From assembly GCA_002426015.1 (NCBI GenBank), contig DINS01000021.1, positions 128,095-192,094 of the forward strand: a DNA stretch of 64,000 nucleotides, in the 5' to 3' direction. Of the stretch, positions 42,824 to 51,018 are shown one piece after another; the stretch's first letter is position 1, and each line of letters opens with the position of its first letter. The notes beneath the pieces were generated by a model. That model saw nothing but the letters and a program-made list of their open reading frames with translations. It did not search any database and was not told where the DNA came from. Position numbers and translations under genes: made by a program. This stretch comes from Flavobacteriaceae bacterium UBA5534. GTDB taxonomy: Bacteria; Bacteroidota; Bacteroidia; Flavobacteriales; Flavobacteriaceae.

Positions 42824-43831
42824 ATGTCTCGAAAAAATCAAACTTTAGGCGAATTTATTATTGAAAACCAAGCATCTTTTAAATATACTTCTGGCGAGTT
42901 GTCAAGGCTTATCAATTCGATTCGACTGGCTGCAAAAGTAGTGAACCATGAAGTTAATAAAGCTGGATTGGTTGATATCATTGGAACCGCAGGCGAAACT
43001 AACATACAAGGTGAAGACCAGCAAAAACTAGATGTGTATGCCAATACTAAATTTATTCAGACCTTAAAAAACAGAAATATTGTTTGTGGGATTGCCAGTG
43101 AGGAGGAAGACAGTTTTATCACAATTAATAGTCAGGATGAGAATCATCAAAATAAATATGTGGTTCTTATTGACCCACTAGATGGCTCTTCTAATATTGA
43201 TGTTAATGTTTCTGTTGGGACGATTTTTTCGATTTACCGACGCATTACACCAGTAGGCACACCTGTTCAATTGGAAGATTTTTTACAACCAGGCAATCAA
43301 CAAGTAGCTGCTGGCTATGTCGTTTATGGCACCTCTACTATGTTAGTTTATACAACTGGAGATGGTGTTAATGGATTTACTTTGAATCCTGCAATTGGGA
43401 CTTTTTATCTGTCGCACCCAAACATGCGTTTTCCAGAAAATGGAAAAATTTATTCAGTCAATGAGGGAAATTATATTCATTTCCCACAAGGCATCAAAAA
43501 CTACATTAAGTATTGCCAAATGGAAGAGGATGACAGACCCTATACTTCTCGATATATTGGTTCATTGGTATCTGATTTTCATAGGAATATGATTAAAGGA
43601 GGCATTTATCTTTATCCGAAAAGTTCAAGAGACTCTGTCGGGAAGCTGCGTTTACTTTATGAATGCAACCCAATGGCATTTTTAGCAGAACAAGCTCATG
43701 GAAAAGCAAGTGACGGTTTTAAGCGCATTATGGATATACAACCTACCGAACTCCATCAAAGAGTGCCTTTCATCTGTGGAAGCAAAAACATGGTTGAGAA
43801 GGCAGAGGAGTTTATGAGGAATGCACAATAA
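42824..43831 (+). CDS. fbp: Class I fructose-1,6-bisphosphatase
   Basis: The 335-residue gluconeogenic enzyme hydrolyses fructose 1,6-bisphosphate. Metal-binding acids are in GIASEEED and VVLIDPLDGSSNIDVNVSVGTIF (about 114-132); the substrate loop is RYIGSLVSDFHRNMIKGGIYLYP, and KLRLLYECNPMAFLAEQA is near the end. The length is normal. It is divergent from the GNAT-lysC operon. Confidence 0.97.
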   Translation: MSRKNQTLGEFIIENQASFKYTSGELSRLINSIRLAAKVVNHEVNKAGLVDIIGTAGETNIQGEDQQKLDVYANTKFIQTLKNRNIVCGIASEEEDSFITINSQDENHQNKYVVLIDPLDGSSNIDVNVSVGTIFSIYRRITPVGTPVQLEDFLQPGNQQVAAGYVVYGTSTMLVYTTGDGVNGFTLNPAIGTFYLSHPNMRFPENGKIYSVNEGNYIHFPQGIKNYIKYCQMEEDDRPYTSRYIGSLVSDFHRNMIKGGIYLYPKSSRDSVGKLRLLYECNPMAFLAEQAHGKASDGFKRIMDIQPTELHQRVPFICGSKNMVEKAEEFMRNAQ

Positions 43832-43837
43832 AAACAA

Positions 43838-43882
43838 AAACCCTATTTCAATGCCGAAAAATTATCGGGAGAAATAAGGTTT
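43838..43882 (-). terminator. Hairpin unit copy 1, terminator on the minus strand
   Basis: AAACCCTATTTC pairs with GAAATAAGGTTT (one mismatch), with an inner CCGA/TCGG stem. On the minus strand the stem is followed by TTTTTGTTTTTA, a good terminator tail. It also ends just 51 bases past the fbp stop and could stabilise the fbp message. Confidence 0.65.
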
Positions 43883-43912
43883 ATTTGTAATTGATTAATA
43901 GCACTGCTAAAA
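43838..43912 (-). ncRNA. Candidate small RNA (about 75 nt) downstream of LytTR-type site C
   Basis: Site C (43977 to 43946 on the minus strand) is followed 22 bp later by TAAATTTT (43924 to 43917), seven of eight to the -7 box, and then by TGCTATTAATCA and the hairpin copy 1 terminator. The arrangement matches that at 8464-8273. No reading frame of note is present. The 5' end is estimated. Confidence 0.4.
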
Positions 43913-43945
43913 TCGTAAAATTTATACTACACTACAACAAAAAAA

Positions 43946-43980
43946 CTATGATTGGTCAAAAAAACTGTATGAATGGTAAT
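43946..43980 (-). promoter_or_regulatory. LytTR-type paired direct repeat, site C
   Basis: On the minus strand ACCATTCATAC (43977 to 43967) and ACCAATCATAG (43956 to 43946) are 21 bp apart. They share the ACCA-T-AT core with sites A and B. Confidence 0.6.
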
Positions 43981-44019
43981 TTTTTGAAAATGAGCCCGTC
44001 ATATATGCTTAAAAATTAA

Positions 44020-44081
44020 AAACCTCACTTCAATGCCGAAACTGTAACGGGAGAAATGAGGCTTAATTGTATTGATTAATA
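44020..44081 (-). terminator. Hairpin unit copy 2, likely terminator of the AlbA_2 gene
   Basis: AAACCTCACTTC (44020-44031) faces GAAATGAGGCTT (44053-44064) with an inner CCG/CGG. On the minus strand it is followed by TTTTTAATTTTT. Relative to copy 1 one stem pair has changed from T-A to C-G, which keeps pairing. TTGATTAATA follows on the plus strand (44072-44081), as in copy 1. It lies about 240 bases past the AlbA_2 gene stop. Confidence 0.65.
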
Positions 44082-44316
44082 ACTGAGTAAACTTATTAAG
44101 ATTTTAACTTTCACTAGTTAAGAAATTGGCAATTTTGAGTTAAGATTATCTATCTAAAGATTTGTAAAAACGCTAAATTATAGTTTTATGCTCTGGATTA
44201 ATTTGTAGGCATGTAACACAGTTAAATTTAATGCTATTGCATTGTTTATTGGACAATTAATATTTGGCTGGGTTTGAATTTTGTGTAATTGACAACTATT
44301 TAGTTATCAGTAGCCT

Positions 44317-45450
44317 TTAACTGTATTTGACTTTGCGTAAAATGCGAATAGATTCCTTATAATTTTCATAAACTTCCTTATCGTGGTCTCTTAAGTAAAG
44401 TTTTGCCTCATTGAGTTTGTCAATCGCTTCATGAAACAAATTGAGATAACAAATAAGGTAGGTTGCTGGAAGATTTTTTAAATCCTGTTCTTCATGCTTC
44501 GTTAATGACAACCCTTTTTTGAGTTTATCCAAAATTGCATTGTTGGCATTATAAATATGATGTAGCACTTTTTTATCGAATTGAGGTGGCTGAAACAGTA
44601 ACTTGGTATCTATATGATAGTTGGCATTATTGCCAAAATGTATAATGGTTTCTTCTAATGGATAATATTTATAGGAGTTTTGAAGTCCAAGACTCACATA
44701 TTCGACAATTTTGAAAGAATCATCATCATAGGTAATCGAAACTTCATCCAACGTTGAAAAAAACAATCGCACCTGTTCATTGATGAGCTCGATATCCACG
44801 CGACTATAAAAGGTTTCATTCTTCACTACCTTCTTTTGTCCTGCCCAACAAAGCACAAAATATTCTTTAAAGACCTTATATTGGGGCTGATAATCTTTTC
44901 GCTTATTCATAAAGTCAAAAACACCATCCAAGGTATATTCAATATTGTTTTGCGCATGAGCCTCAATAGCTTCCACGATTTTAGAATTGACATCTTTAAT
45001 TTCGATGTCAAATACCTTTGGCATACTCATGCTTCCATCTCTAAAAAACACCGAACCTCCATAATACTTCCAGATGTTTTTACGAAGCGATGTGATTTTC
45101 CCAATAGGCCTGATAGTAACCAACCCAACAACTTTATCATCTGGCAAATGAGGGAATGGAATATTTTCATATTGCACAATTGGCGGATTAGTTAAGTATG
45201 CATTGATAAGGTTCTGGATTTTACTATCATCAAAAAAATCGACACCTACGATGTTGTTATCTTCATCATCAACACCAATAACAATAAATGAATTGTTTTT
45301 TGGATTGCTGTTTGACAAAGCACAGATATGCTTTAGAAATTTTGCCTTCCCTTCCTTTTCGCTTATGTCAATCTTACGCTTTTTGTCATAGAAACTGTTT
45401 TCATCATTGTGAGCAAGTAGATTTTTTATAAGAAGGCGTTTATTAATCAT
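44317..45450 (-). CDS. AlbA_2 (Schlafen-type) domain protein
   Basis: The 377-residue cytosolic protein has an N-terminal AlbA_2 domain (about 25-140: ISEKEGKAKFLKHICALSNS, NSFIVIGVDDEDNNIVGVDFFDD, VGLVTIRPIG). This fold binds nucleic acid or nucleotides and is found in transcription regulators and phage-defence proteins. The remaining 230 residues (two alpha/beta segments and a helical C-terminus) are not recognised. No helicase, nuclease or ATP-binding domain is seen. It is a lone gene, with a long 3' region bearing hairpin copy 2. Its role is unknown. Confidence 0.78.
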   Translation of the reverse strand: MINKRLLIKNLLAHNDENSFYDKKRKIDISEKEGKAKFLKHICALSNSNPKNNSFIVIGVDDEDNNIVGVDFFDDSKIQNLINAYLTNPPIVQYENIPFPHLPDDKVVGLVTIRPIGKITSLRKNIWKYYGGSVFFRDGSMSMPKVFDIEIKDVNSKIVEAIEAHAQNNIEYTLDGVFDFMNKRKDYQPQYKVFKEYFVLCWAGQKKVVKNETFYSRVDIELINEQVRLFFSTLDEVSITYDDDSFKIVEYVSLGLQNSYKYYPLEETIIHFGNNANYHIDTKLLFQPPQFDKKVLHHIYNANNAILDKLKKGLSLTKHEEQDLKNLPATYLICYLNLFHEAIDKLNEAKLYLRDHDKEVYENYKESIRILRKVKYS

Positions 45451-45497
45451 AGTTCTAATCCCTCGAAAGTATTCTCAAATCGGAATCTCTTTCAAAA

Positions 45498-46253
45498 CTA
45501 ACTGTTTTTTTTAACCAATGTCGAAGACGCTTGCGCAGTTGGAAACACCAACAAATCTGCAATATTCACGTGAGCAGGTCTTGAAATGGCGAAATAAATA
45601 ATTTCTGCAATATCTTCTGGTTGCAAGGCTTTAAAACCCTTATAAACAGAATCTGCAATGGCATCACCTTTAAAGCGTACTTGCGAAAACTCGGTTTCTA
45701 CCAATCCAGGATTAATGGCGCTCACTTTTATTCCAAACGGATTCAAATCAATACGCATGCCTTCAGTAATGGCTAAAACCGCATGTTTGCTGGCACAATA
45801 CACATTCCCTTTAGCATAGACTTCCTTGCCTGCCGAAGAGCCAATATTGATGATATGACCCGATTGTCGCTCTGTCATTTGCGGAATCACAGCTTTACTA
45901 ACATACAACAATCCTTTAACGTTGATGTCCATCATCGCATCCCAATCGTCAATTTCTCCTGTTTGGATTGGGTCGAGTCCGTGGGCATTTCCTGCATTAT
46001 TGATAAGAATGTCAATCTTTCTAAAAGCTTCAGGAAGTGAGGCAATGGCTTTAAATGTGGCATCTTTGTCTCGTACATCAAAATTGAGTGTATGCACATC
46101 GGTCTGTTTCTCCAATGCTTTTTGAATGGTATCCAATCGCTCTTGTCGTCTTCCGCATAAAATCAGATTGATGCCTTGCTTTGCAAATTCGTGTGCAGTA
46201 GCCTTCCCAATTCCACTCGTTGCTCCTGTGATTAATGCTGTTTTTCTATTCAT
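45498..46253 (-). CDS. SDR family NAD(P)-dependent oxidoreductase (YdfG-like)
   Basis: The 251-residue classical short-chain dehydrogenase has TGATSGIGKATAHEFA (cofactor loop), NNAGNAHG, the catalytic Ser in INIGSSAGKEVY and the Tyr/Lys pair in YCASKHAV (near 155-161). LCGRRQERL after beta-2 suggests NADP preference. It is closest in pattern to 3-hydroxy acid dehydrogenases of the YdfG type; the substrate is uncertain. It lies downstream of the aldo/keto reductase gene on the same strand. Confidence 0.9.
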   Translation of the reverse strand: MNRKTALITGATSGIGKATAHEFAKQGINLILCGRRQERLDTIQKALEKQTDVHTLNFDVRDKDATFKAIASLPEAFRKIDILINNAGNAHGLDPIQTGEIDDWDAMMDINVKGLLYVSKAVIPQMTERQSGHIINIGSSAGKEVYAKGNVYCASKHAVLAITEGMRIDLNPFGIKVSAINPGLVETEFSQVRFKGDAIADSVYKGFKALQPEDIAEIIYFAISRPAHVNIADLLVFPTAQASSTLVKKNS

Positions 46254-46260
46254 ATTCTTT

Positions 46261-46280
46261 ATTCCTGCGAAAGCAGGAAT
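46261..46280. repeat. Short palindromic repeat with GAAA loop
   Basis: ATTCCTGC and GCAGGAAT form a perfect 8-bp stem with loop GAAA, followed by CTTTT. The sequence is a familiar dispersed palindrome in bacterial genomes. It sits between the aldo/keto reductase and SDR genes and could attenuate read-through. Confidence 0.6.
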
Positions 46281-46329
46281 CTTTTGGTTTTAAGTTACTA
46301 TTTACTGTCAACTGGACACTTCCCTCTTA

Positions 46330-47205
46330 TTAAGGTACTTTATGACCTTGACAAGCCACCAACATCAAAAACCAGTCTTCTAATTCTAAATTTATTTTGC
46401 TTGCTTTTAAAGCGTCCACAATACGTTCTTTAGTCGTTGTTCCAACCACAGGATGAATCATTGCTGGATGTTTCATAATCCAAGCCAAGAGCAATTGGTC
46501 TTCAGTTGCATTGTACTTTTCCAATAATTCACCTAATTGTTTATGGATGCGTCGCGTTTGTTCAGTATCCTCCTTAAACACATAACCTAATGGTGACCAA
46601 GCCATAGGCAAGATGTTTTTTAACAACATTTGATCAAGAGTTCCGTCGTGCATTGCTATGTGTTGGGTCAATGAAAATTCGATTTGATTGGCAGAAATTT
46701 GGGTACTGTTCGAAATCAATTCTACTTGTGAAGGTGTAAAATTGGAAACTCCAAATTCTTTTACTTTCCCTTGTTGTTTTAATTTTGAAATCGCTTCGGC
46801 AATCTCATCTGGATGCATCAACGGACTTGGACGATGCAACAAAAACAAATCTAAATAATCGGTTTTTAAATGTTTAAGCGACTCTTCTGCAGACCAGATG
46901 ATATAATCTTTACTGTAATTATAATGTTTTACTTTATTGTTTCTACTTGCTGATAGATACTGAATACCACATTTTGAAATAAGTTGAATTGAATCACGCT
47001 CCAGTCCACTTTGTTGAAATGCTTTTCCAAAATCAGCTTCTGTAGTATAACCACCATAAATGTCAGCGTGATCGAAGGTAGTGACTTTATTTTCAACACA
47101 ATGATTCATCAAATCGATCATTTCAACTGTTGAGAATTGTTTTCCCCAGCCTCCCCAAGTCATCGTGCCTGCAATTATTCTGGAATAGTTTTTTTTCATT
47201 TTCAT
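46330..47205 (-). CDS. Aldo/keto reductase (YdhF-like)
   Basis: The 291-residue TIM-barrel NADPH-dependent reductase has TFDHADIYGGYTTEADFG with the catalytic Asp and Tyr, LDLFLLHRPSPL with the His, FGVSNFTPSQVELI, QIEFSLTQH and MAWSPLGYV. The C-terminal cofactor region has VVGTTTKERIVDAL. The substrate is unknown. It is first in a likely two-gene unit with the SDR. Confidence 0.92.
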   Translation of the reverse strand: MKMKKNYSRIIAGTMTWGGWGKQFSTVEMIDLMNHCVENKVTTFDHADIYGGYTTEADFGKAFQQSGLERDSIQLISKCGIQYLSASRNNKVKHYNYSKDYIIWSAEESLKHLKTDYLDLFLLHRPSPLMHPDEIAEAISKLKQQGKVKEFGVSNFTPSQVELISNSTQISANQIEFSLTQHIAMHDGTLDQMLLKNILPMAWSPLGYVFKEDTEQTRRIHKQLGELLEKYNATEDQLLLAWIMKHPAMIHPVVGTTTKERIVDALKASKINLELEDWFLMLVACQGHKVP

Positions 47206-47361
47206 TCACTTTGCTGGTCTAAAAATAGAAAACTAAACCTTCAAAAACCCTTTTGGACATTGAAATTTTTAACCAATTATTAACAGCATGGCTCGAAAAA
47301 TTTTAACAATTTGCACTACTCAAAATTTAAGACCCTTTTTGAGCCTAATTAAATATAAAAC

Positions 47362-48366
47362 ATGATGGAAGATATAGGTACAATTGATATTAAGACTATT
47401 AACGAGAAAATTGAAAGAGAAAGTGCTTTTGTTGATTTACTGATGTTAGAGATGAATAAAGTCATCGTTGGACAAAAATATATGGTCGAGCGATTACTCA
47501 TTGGATTACTTGGTCAAGGACACATTTTATTGGAAGGTGTGCCAGGTTTGGCAAAAACATTAGCAATTAACACATTGTCACAAGCTGTTGATGCTAAATT
47601 TAGCAGAATCCAATTTACTCCAGATTTATTACCTGCCGATGTCGTTGGAACCCTGATTTACAACACAAAAATCAATGACTTCACCATTAAAAAAGGACCA
47701 ATTTTTGCCAATTTTGTCTTGGCTGATGAAATTAACAGAGCGCCTGCAAAAGTACAGTCTGCCTTATTGGAAGCGATGCAAGAAAAGCAAGTGACCATTG
47801 GTGACGACACTTTTAAGCTAGATAGACCGTTTTTAGTAATGGCAACACAAAACCCAATCGAGCAAGAAGGAACTTACCCTCTGCCAGAAGCACAAGTGGA
47901 TCGTTTTATGTTGAAAACTGTGATCGATTATCCAAAAATCGACGAGGAGCAATTGATTATCAGAGCCAACCTTAAAGGCGCTTTTGAAAAAGTTAATGCA
48001 GTTGTTTCTACCGATACCATTCTCAAAGCACAACAAGCGGTTAGGGAAGTTTATATGGACGAGAAAATTGAAAAATACATTCTCGATATCATTTTTGCGA
48101 CACGTTTTCCTGAAAAATATAAACTAGCCGATTTAAAACCACTTATTTCATTTGGTGCATCGCCTCGTGGAAGTATCAATCTTGCGATGGCTGCCAAATG
48201 TTATGCCTTCATCAAACGACGTGGTTATGTGATTCCAGAAGATGTTCGTGCAGTGGTGCATGACGTGTTACGCCACCGAATTGGCATCACCTACGAAGCA
48301 GAAGCTGAAAACGTCACTTCAGTAGATATCATCAACAAAATTGTTAACGAAATCGAAGTACCGTAA
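47362..48366 (+). CDS. MoxR-family AAA+ ATPase (head of the Bat operon)
   Basis: The 334-residue ATPase has a Walker A-like EGVPGLAKT (about 59-67) in place of GxxGxGKT, as usual for MoxR, Walker B LADEINRAPAK (about 120-130), a sensor region in FLVMATQNPIEQEGTYPLPEAQVDRF, and an arginine finger region. MoxR proteins act as chaperones that help mature von Willebrand-domain partners and insert metals. It is followed by DUF58, a membrane protein and BatA to BatE, all on the plus strand, the classical aerotolerance arrangement. Confidence 0.94.
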   Translation: MMEDIGTIDIKTINEKIERESAFVDLLMLEMNKVIVGQKYMVERLLIGLLGQGHILLEGVPGLAKTLAINTLSQAVDAKFSRIQFTPDLLPADVVGTLIYNTKINDFTIKKGPIFANFVLADEINRAPAKVQSALLEAMQEKQVTIGDDTFKLDRPFLVMATQNPIEQEGTYPLPEAQVDRFMLKTVIDYPKIDEEQLIIRANLKGAFEKVNAVVSTDTILKAQQAVREVYMDEKIEKYILDIIFATRFPEKYKLADLKPLISFGASPRGSINLAMAAKCYAFIKRRGYVIPEDVRAVVHDVLRHRIGITYEAEAENVTSVDIINKIVNEIEVP

Positions 48367-48370
48367 ATAA

Positions 48371-48471
48371 GTTGGCAGTATTCAGTGGCAGTAAGCAGTT
48401 GACTCACTCTACTGAATTTTGAATTTACTCTTAACCAACTGAAGACTGCGACTGTAAACTGCAGACTAAAA
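48371..48471. repeat. Dispersed ACTG-rich intergenic repeat (long copy)
   Basis: About 100 bases dense in GGCAGT/CAGTTGACT/ACTGAAGACTGCGACTG words, resembling 27695-27731 and fragments near 37661 and 46300. It is non-coding and fills most of the 107-base moxR-DUF58 gap. Confidence 0.5.
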
Positions 48472-48473
48472 AA

Positions 48474-49340
48474 ATGGATACCAAAGAATTACTAAAAAAA
48501 GTACGCAAGATAGAGATTAAGACACGTCGTTTGTCTAATCATATTTTTGGAGGTGAATATCATTCCACCTTCAAAGGTCGTGGTATGACTTTTAGTGAAG
48601 TTCGTGAGTATCAATATGGTGACGACGTACGTAACATCGATTGGAATGTGACAGCTCGTTACAACGAACCATACATCAAAATATTTGAGGAAGAACGAGA
48701 ATTGACCATGATGCTTATGGTAGATGTTTCTGGTTCAGAATGGTTTGGAACTGAAGAGCAATTCAAAAATGAAATCGTGACTGAAATTGCGGCAACATTG
48801 GCCTTTTCAGCTACCCAAAACAACGATAAGATTGGATTGATTTTGTTTTCTGATGCTATCGAATTATACATTCCTCCTAAAAAAGGGCGATTTCATGTCT
48901 TGCGCATCATTCGCGAGTTGATAGAATTTCAACCTAAAAGCAAACAAACCAATATTGCAGAAGCACTCAAGTTTTTATCAAGTGTCATGAAAAAGAAAGC
49001 TATTGTGTTTATGCTTTCTGATTTTATTGCAGACAATTACAAACAAACCTTGAAAATTGCTTCTGGAAAGCATGATGTCACAGGTATTCGTATTTATGAC
49101 AAGCGCGAAGAAGACATTCCAAACCTTGGAATGGTACAAATGAAGGACGAAGAGACTGGTGAATTGCTATTGGTCAACACCTCTTCAAGAAAAGTACGTC
49201 AAAACTATTCTAATTATTACAAGGACAAAGTCGCTTATTTTAAAGACAGTTTTCAAAAATCTGGTGCAGGAACTATTGATTGCAGGGTTGATGAAAGCTA
49301 TGTCAAAAAATTATTAGGTTATTTTAAACATAGAGCATAA
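48474..49340 (+). CDS. DUF58 domain protein of the Bat operon
   Basis: The 288-residue cytosolic protein has the DUF58 signature RGMTFSEVREYQYGDDVRNIDW (about 37-58) and a downstream von Willebrand-like fold with MLMVDVSGSEWFG (about 79-91) supplying a DxSxS-type metal site. It is the presumed partner or client of the adjacent MoxR ATPase. The gene after it starts 13 bases on. Confidence 0.92.
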   Translation: MDTKELLKKVRKIEIKTRRLSNHIFGGEYHSTFKGRGMTFSEVREYQYGDDVRNIDWNVTARYNEPYIKIFEEERELTMMLMVDVSGSEWFGTEEQFKNEIVTEIAATLAFSATQNNDKIGLILFSDAIELYIPPKKGRFHVLRIIRELIEFQPKSKQTNIAEALKFLSSVMKKKAIVFMLSDFIADNYKQTLKIASGKHDVTGIRIYDKREEDIPNLGMVQMKDEETGELLLVNTSSRKVRQNYSNYYKDKVAYFKDSFQKSGAGTIDCRVDESYVKKLLGYFKHRA

Positions 49341-49353
49341 CGAATAACGATTT

Positions 49354-51018
49354 ATGAATAAAGATTTTAGATATATGAATTTTAAAACTTCGGTCTTCCG
49401 GTCATTGGTCGTCGGTCTTCCGTCTTTTTTCTTTTGTCTTTTTTCTCTATTCCCATTGCTTTCATTCTCCCAAGTCAAGTCATCAATCGATTCAACAAAA
49501 ATCAAAATTGGTGAGCAAATCACTTATAAAATTCAAGTAGAAGTCGATACAACTGATTTAGTGGTTTTTCCCGAAGGACAAACGTTTTTGCCTTTAGAAA
49601 TGATTGAATCCTATAAAATCGATACCACAAAAAACAATGCCAGATACAGCCTCATTAAAAAATACGGATTAACACAATTCGATTCTGGGGCTTATACCAT
49701 TCCTAGGCAAAAAATCATCATTGGCACCAAAGAATACTTTACCGATTCGATGCGTGTGGAAGTCAATAACATTAAAGTTGATACCACAAAACAAGGCCTA
49801 TACGACATCAAACCATATATCGAAGTCGAGAAAAGTTCGAGTAATTGGTGGAAACCTTTATTATACATTTTAGCAGCATTATTATTGGTAGCTTTCTTGT
49901 TGTATTGGTTCATTTGGCGCAAAAAACCATTGACCGAAGAAGAAGAAATTGCATTACTTCCACCTTACGAGCGTGCAAAGCTGGCGCTCAAAAAGCTGGA
50001 TGAATCCGATTATTTACAACAATCAGAATTAAAAGGATATTATTCGGAATTGACCTTTATCATTAGAAAATATCTGGATGAAAAAGTATATGACAGAGCT
50101 CTGGAAAGTACTACTGACGAATTGGTGTCTCGTTTGAAATTATTGAAAGAAGGCAATCAAATAGAATTAAGTCAAGAAGATATCAGAAACATCGAAACCA
50201 TCCTGAAGCGTGCCGATTTGGTAAAATTCGCAAAATCTGCACCAGATGTAGAGTTGGCTAAAATTGACCGAAACACCATTGATATGGAAATTGATCACGT
50301 TAAGGAAGCTTTACCAGAACCAACCGAAGAAGAAAAACTCCTCAACCAACAATATAAAGAAGAGCAAGAACGTAAAAAGAAGCGTCGCAAGATCGTTGCA
50401 ACCATTGTTATCAGTGTGTTTTTGTTATTGGCAACCTTTACTGGATTTGTTATCAAATATGGTTTTGATTATGTAAAAGACACAATTGTAGGTAACGACA
50501 GCAAAGAATTGCTCGAAGGTAATTGGGTTACAAGCGATTATGGAGTGCCTCCTATTTACATTTCGACACCTGAAGTTTTAGAACGCATCCAATCGCAGGC
50601 GATAGACACCATCCAAAATGCTAAAACAACCTTTTTTGGTTATGGTACAGTGTTGAGTCCGTTAAATATTGGTGTAAGCACCAGTAAGTTGAATGTCCCA
50701 GATTCGACAAAAATAGATTTGAATCTTGCTGCTGAAGGCGCCTTACGACTATTTGAAAATAATGGTGTAAAAAACCTAATTACCAAAAGAGAACAATTTA
50801 TAACACCAAATGCAGCTGAAGGCTTAAAAGTATATGGAACAGCCGATTTTCCTCGACCACTTTCAACCGAATTGAAAAAAGGAAATTATGTCATATTGCT
50901 TTTTACTTCCGGAAATGTGTTGCAAAGTGTCATTTTGGCCTGGGAGGCTGATGACGTTTATGCAGATCAAATTATGGAGCGCATACTAAACTCCATAGAA
51001 CTCAAAAAAGTTGAATGA
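49354..51018 (+). CDS. Bat-operon membrane protein, BatD-like
   Basis: The 554-residue envelope protein has a signal peptide (core FFFCLFSLFPLLSFSQ), a periplasmic beta domain (about 45-165), a membrane helix (about 170-192), a cytosolic helical part (about 195-345, with ERAKLALKKLDESDYL and YYSELTFIIRKYLDE), a second helix (about 350-372) and a C-terminal periplasmic domain. Family members sit between DUF58 and batA in Flavobacteria; the function is unknown. The start is uncertain: ATG at 49354 or 49375 (MNFKTSV). The first 80 bases carry a repetitive GGTCTTCCG-type sequence, so the signal region may derive from a simple repeat. Confidence 0.82.
   Translation: MNKDFRYMNFKTSVFRSLVVGLPSFFFCLFSLFPLLSFSQVKSSIDSTKIKIGEQITYKIQVEVDTTDLVVFPEGQTFLPLEMIESYKIDTTKNNARYSLIKKYGLTQFDSGAYTIPRQKIIIGTKEYFTDSMRVEVNNIKVDTTKQGLYDIKPYIEVEKSSSNWWKPLLYILAALLLVAFLLYWFIWRKKPLTEEEEIALLPPYERAKLALKKLDESDYLQQSELKGYYSELTFIIRKYLDEKVYDRALESTTDELVSRLKLLKEGNQIELSQEDIRNIETILKRADLVKFAKSAPDVELAKIDRNTIDMEIDHVKEALPEPTEEEKLLNQQYKEEQERKKKRRKIVATIVISVFLLLATFTGFVIKYGFDYVKDTIVGNDSKELLEGNWVTSDYGVPPIYISTPEVLERIQSQAIDTIQNAKTTFFGYGTVLSPLNIGVSTSKLNVPDSTKIDLNLAAEGALRLFENNGVKNLITKREQFITPNAAEGLKVYGTADFPRPLSTELKKGNYVILLFTSGNVLQSVILAWEADDVYADQIMERILNSIELKKVE

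Larger units (their letters stand above)
43832..44316. other. Convergent intergenic region with duplicated hairpins and a LytTR-type site
   Basis: This 485-base gap lies between the ends of fbp (plus) and the AlbA_2 gene (minus). It has two copies of a hairpin unit (43838-43903 and 44020-44081), the paired repeat site C between them (43946-43980), and no credible ORF. Regulatory DNA is unexpected between two gene ends, so an unannotated minus-strand transcript is likely. The part from 44085 to 44316 shows no further recognisable element. Confidence 0.65.

Noticed and set aside
44085..44316. LytTR-type pair upstream of hairpin copy 2 on the minus strand
   Set aside because: Words such as GCCAATTTC occur, but no partner lies 21 bp away; copy 2 is read as the AlbA_2 gene terminator.
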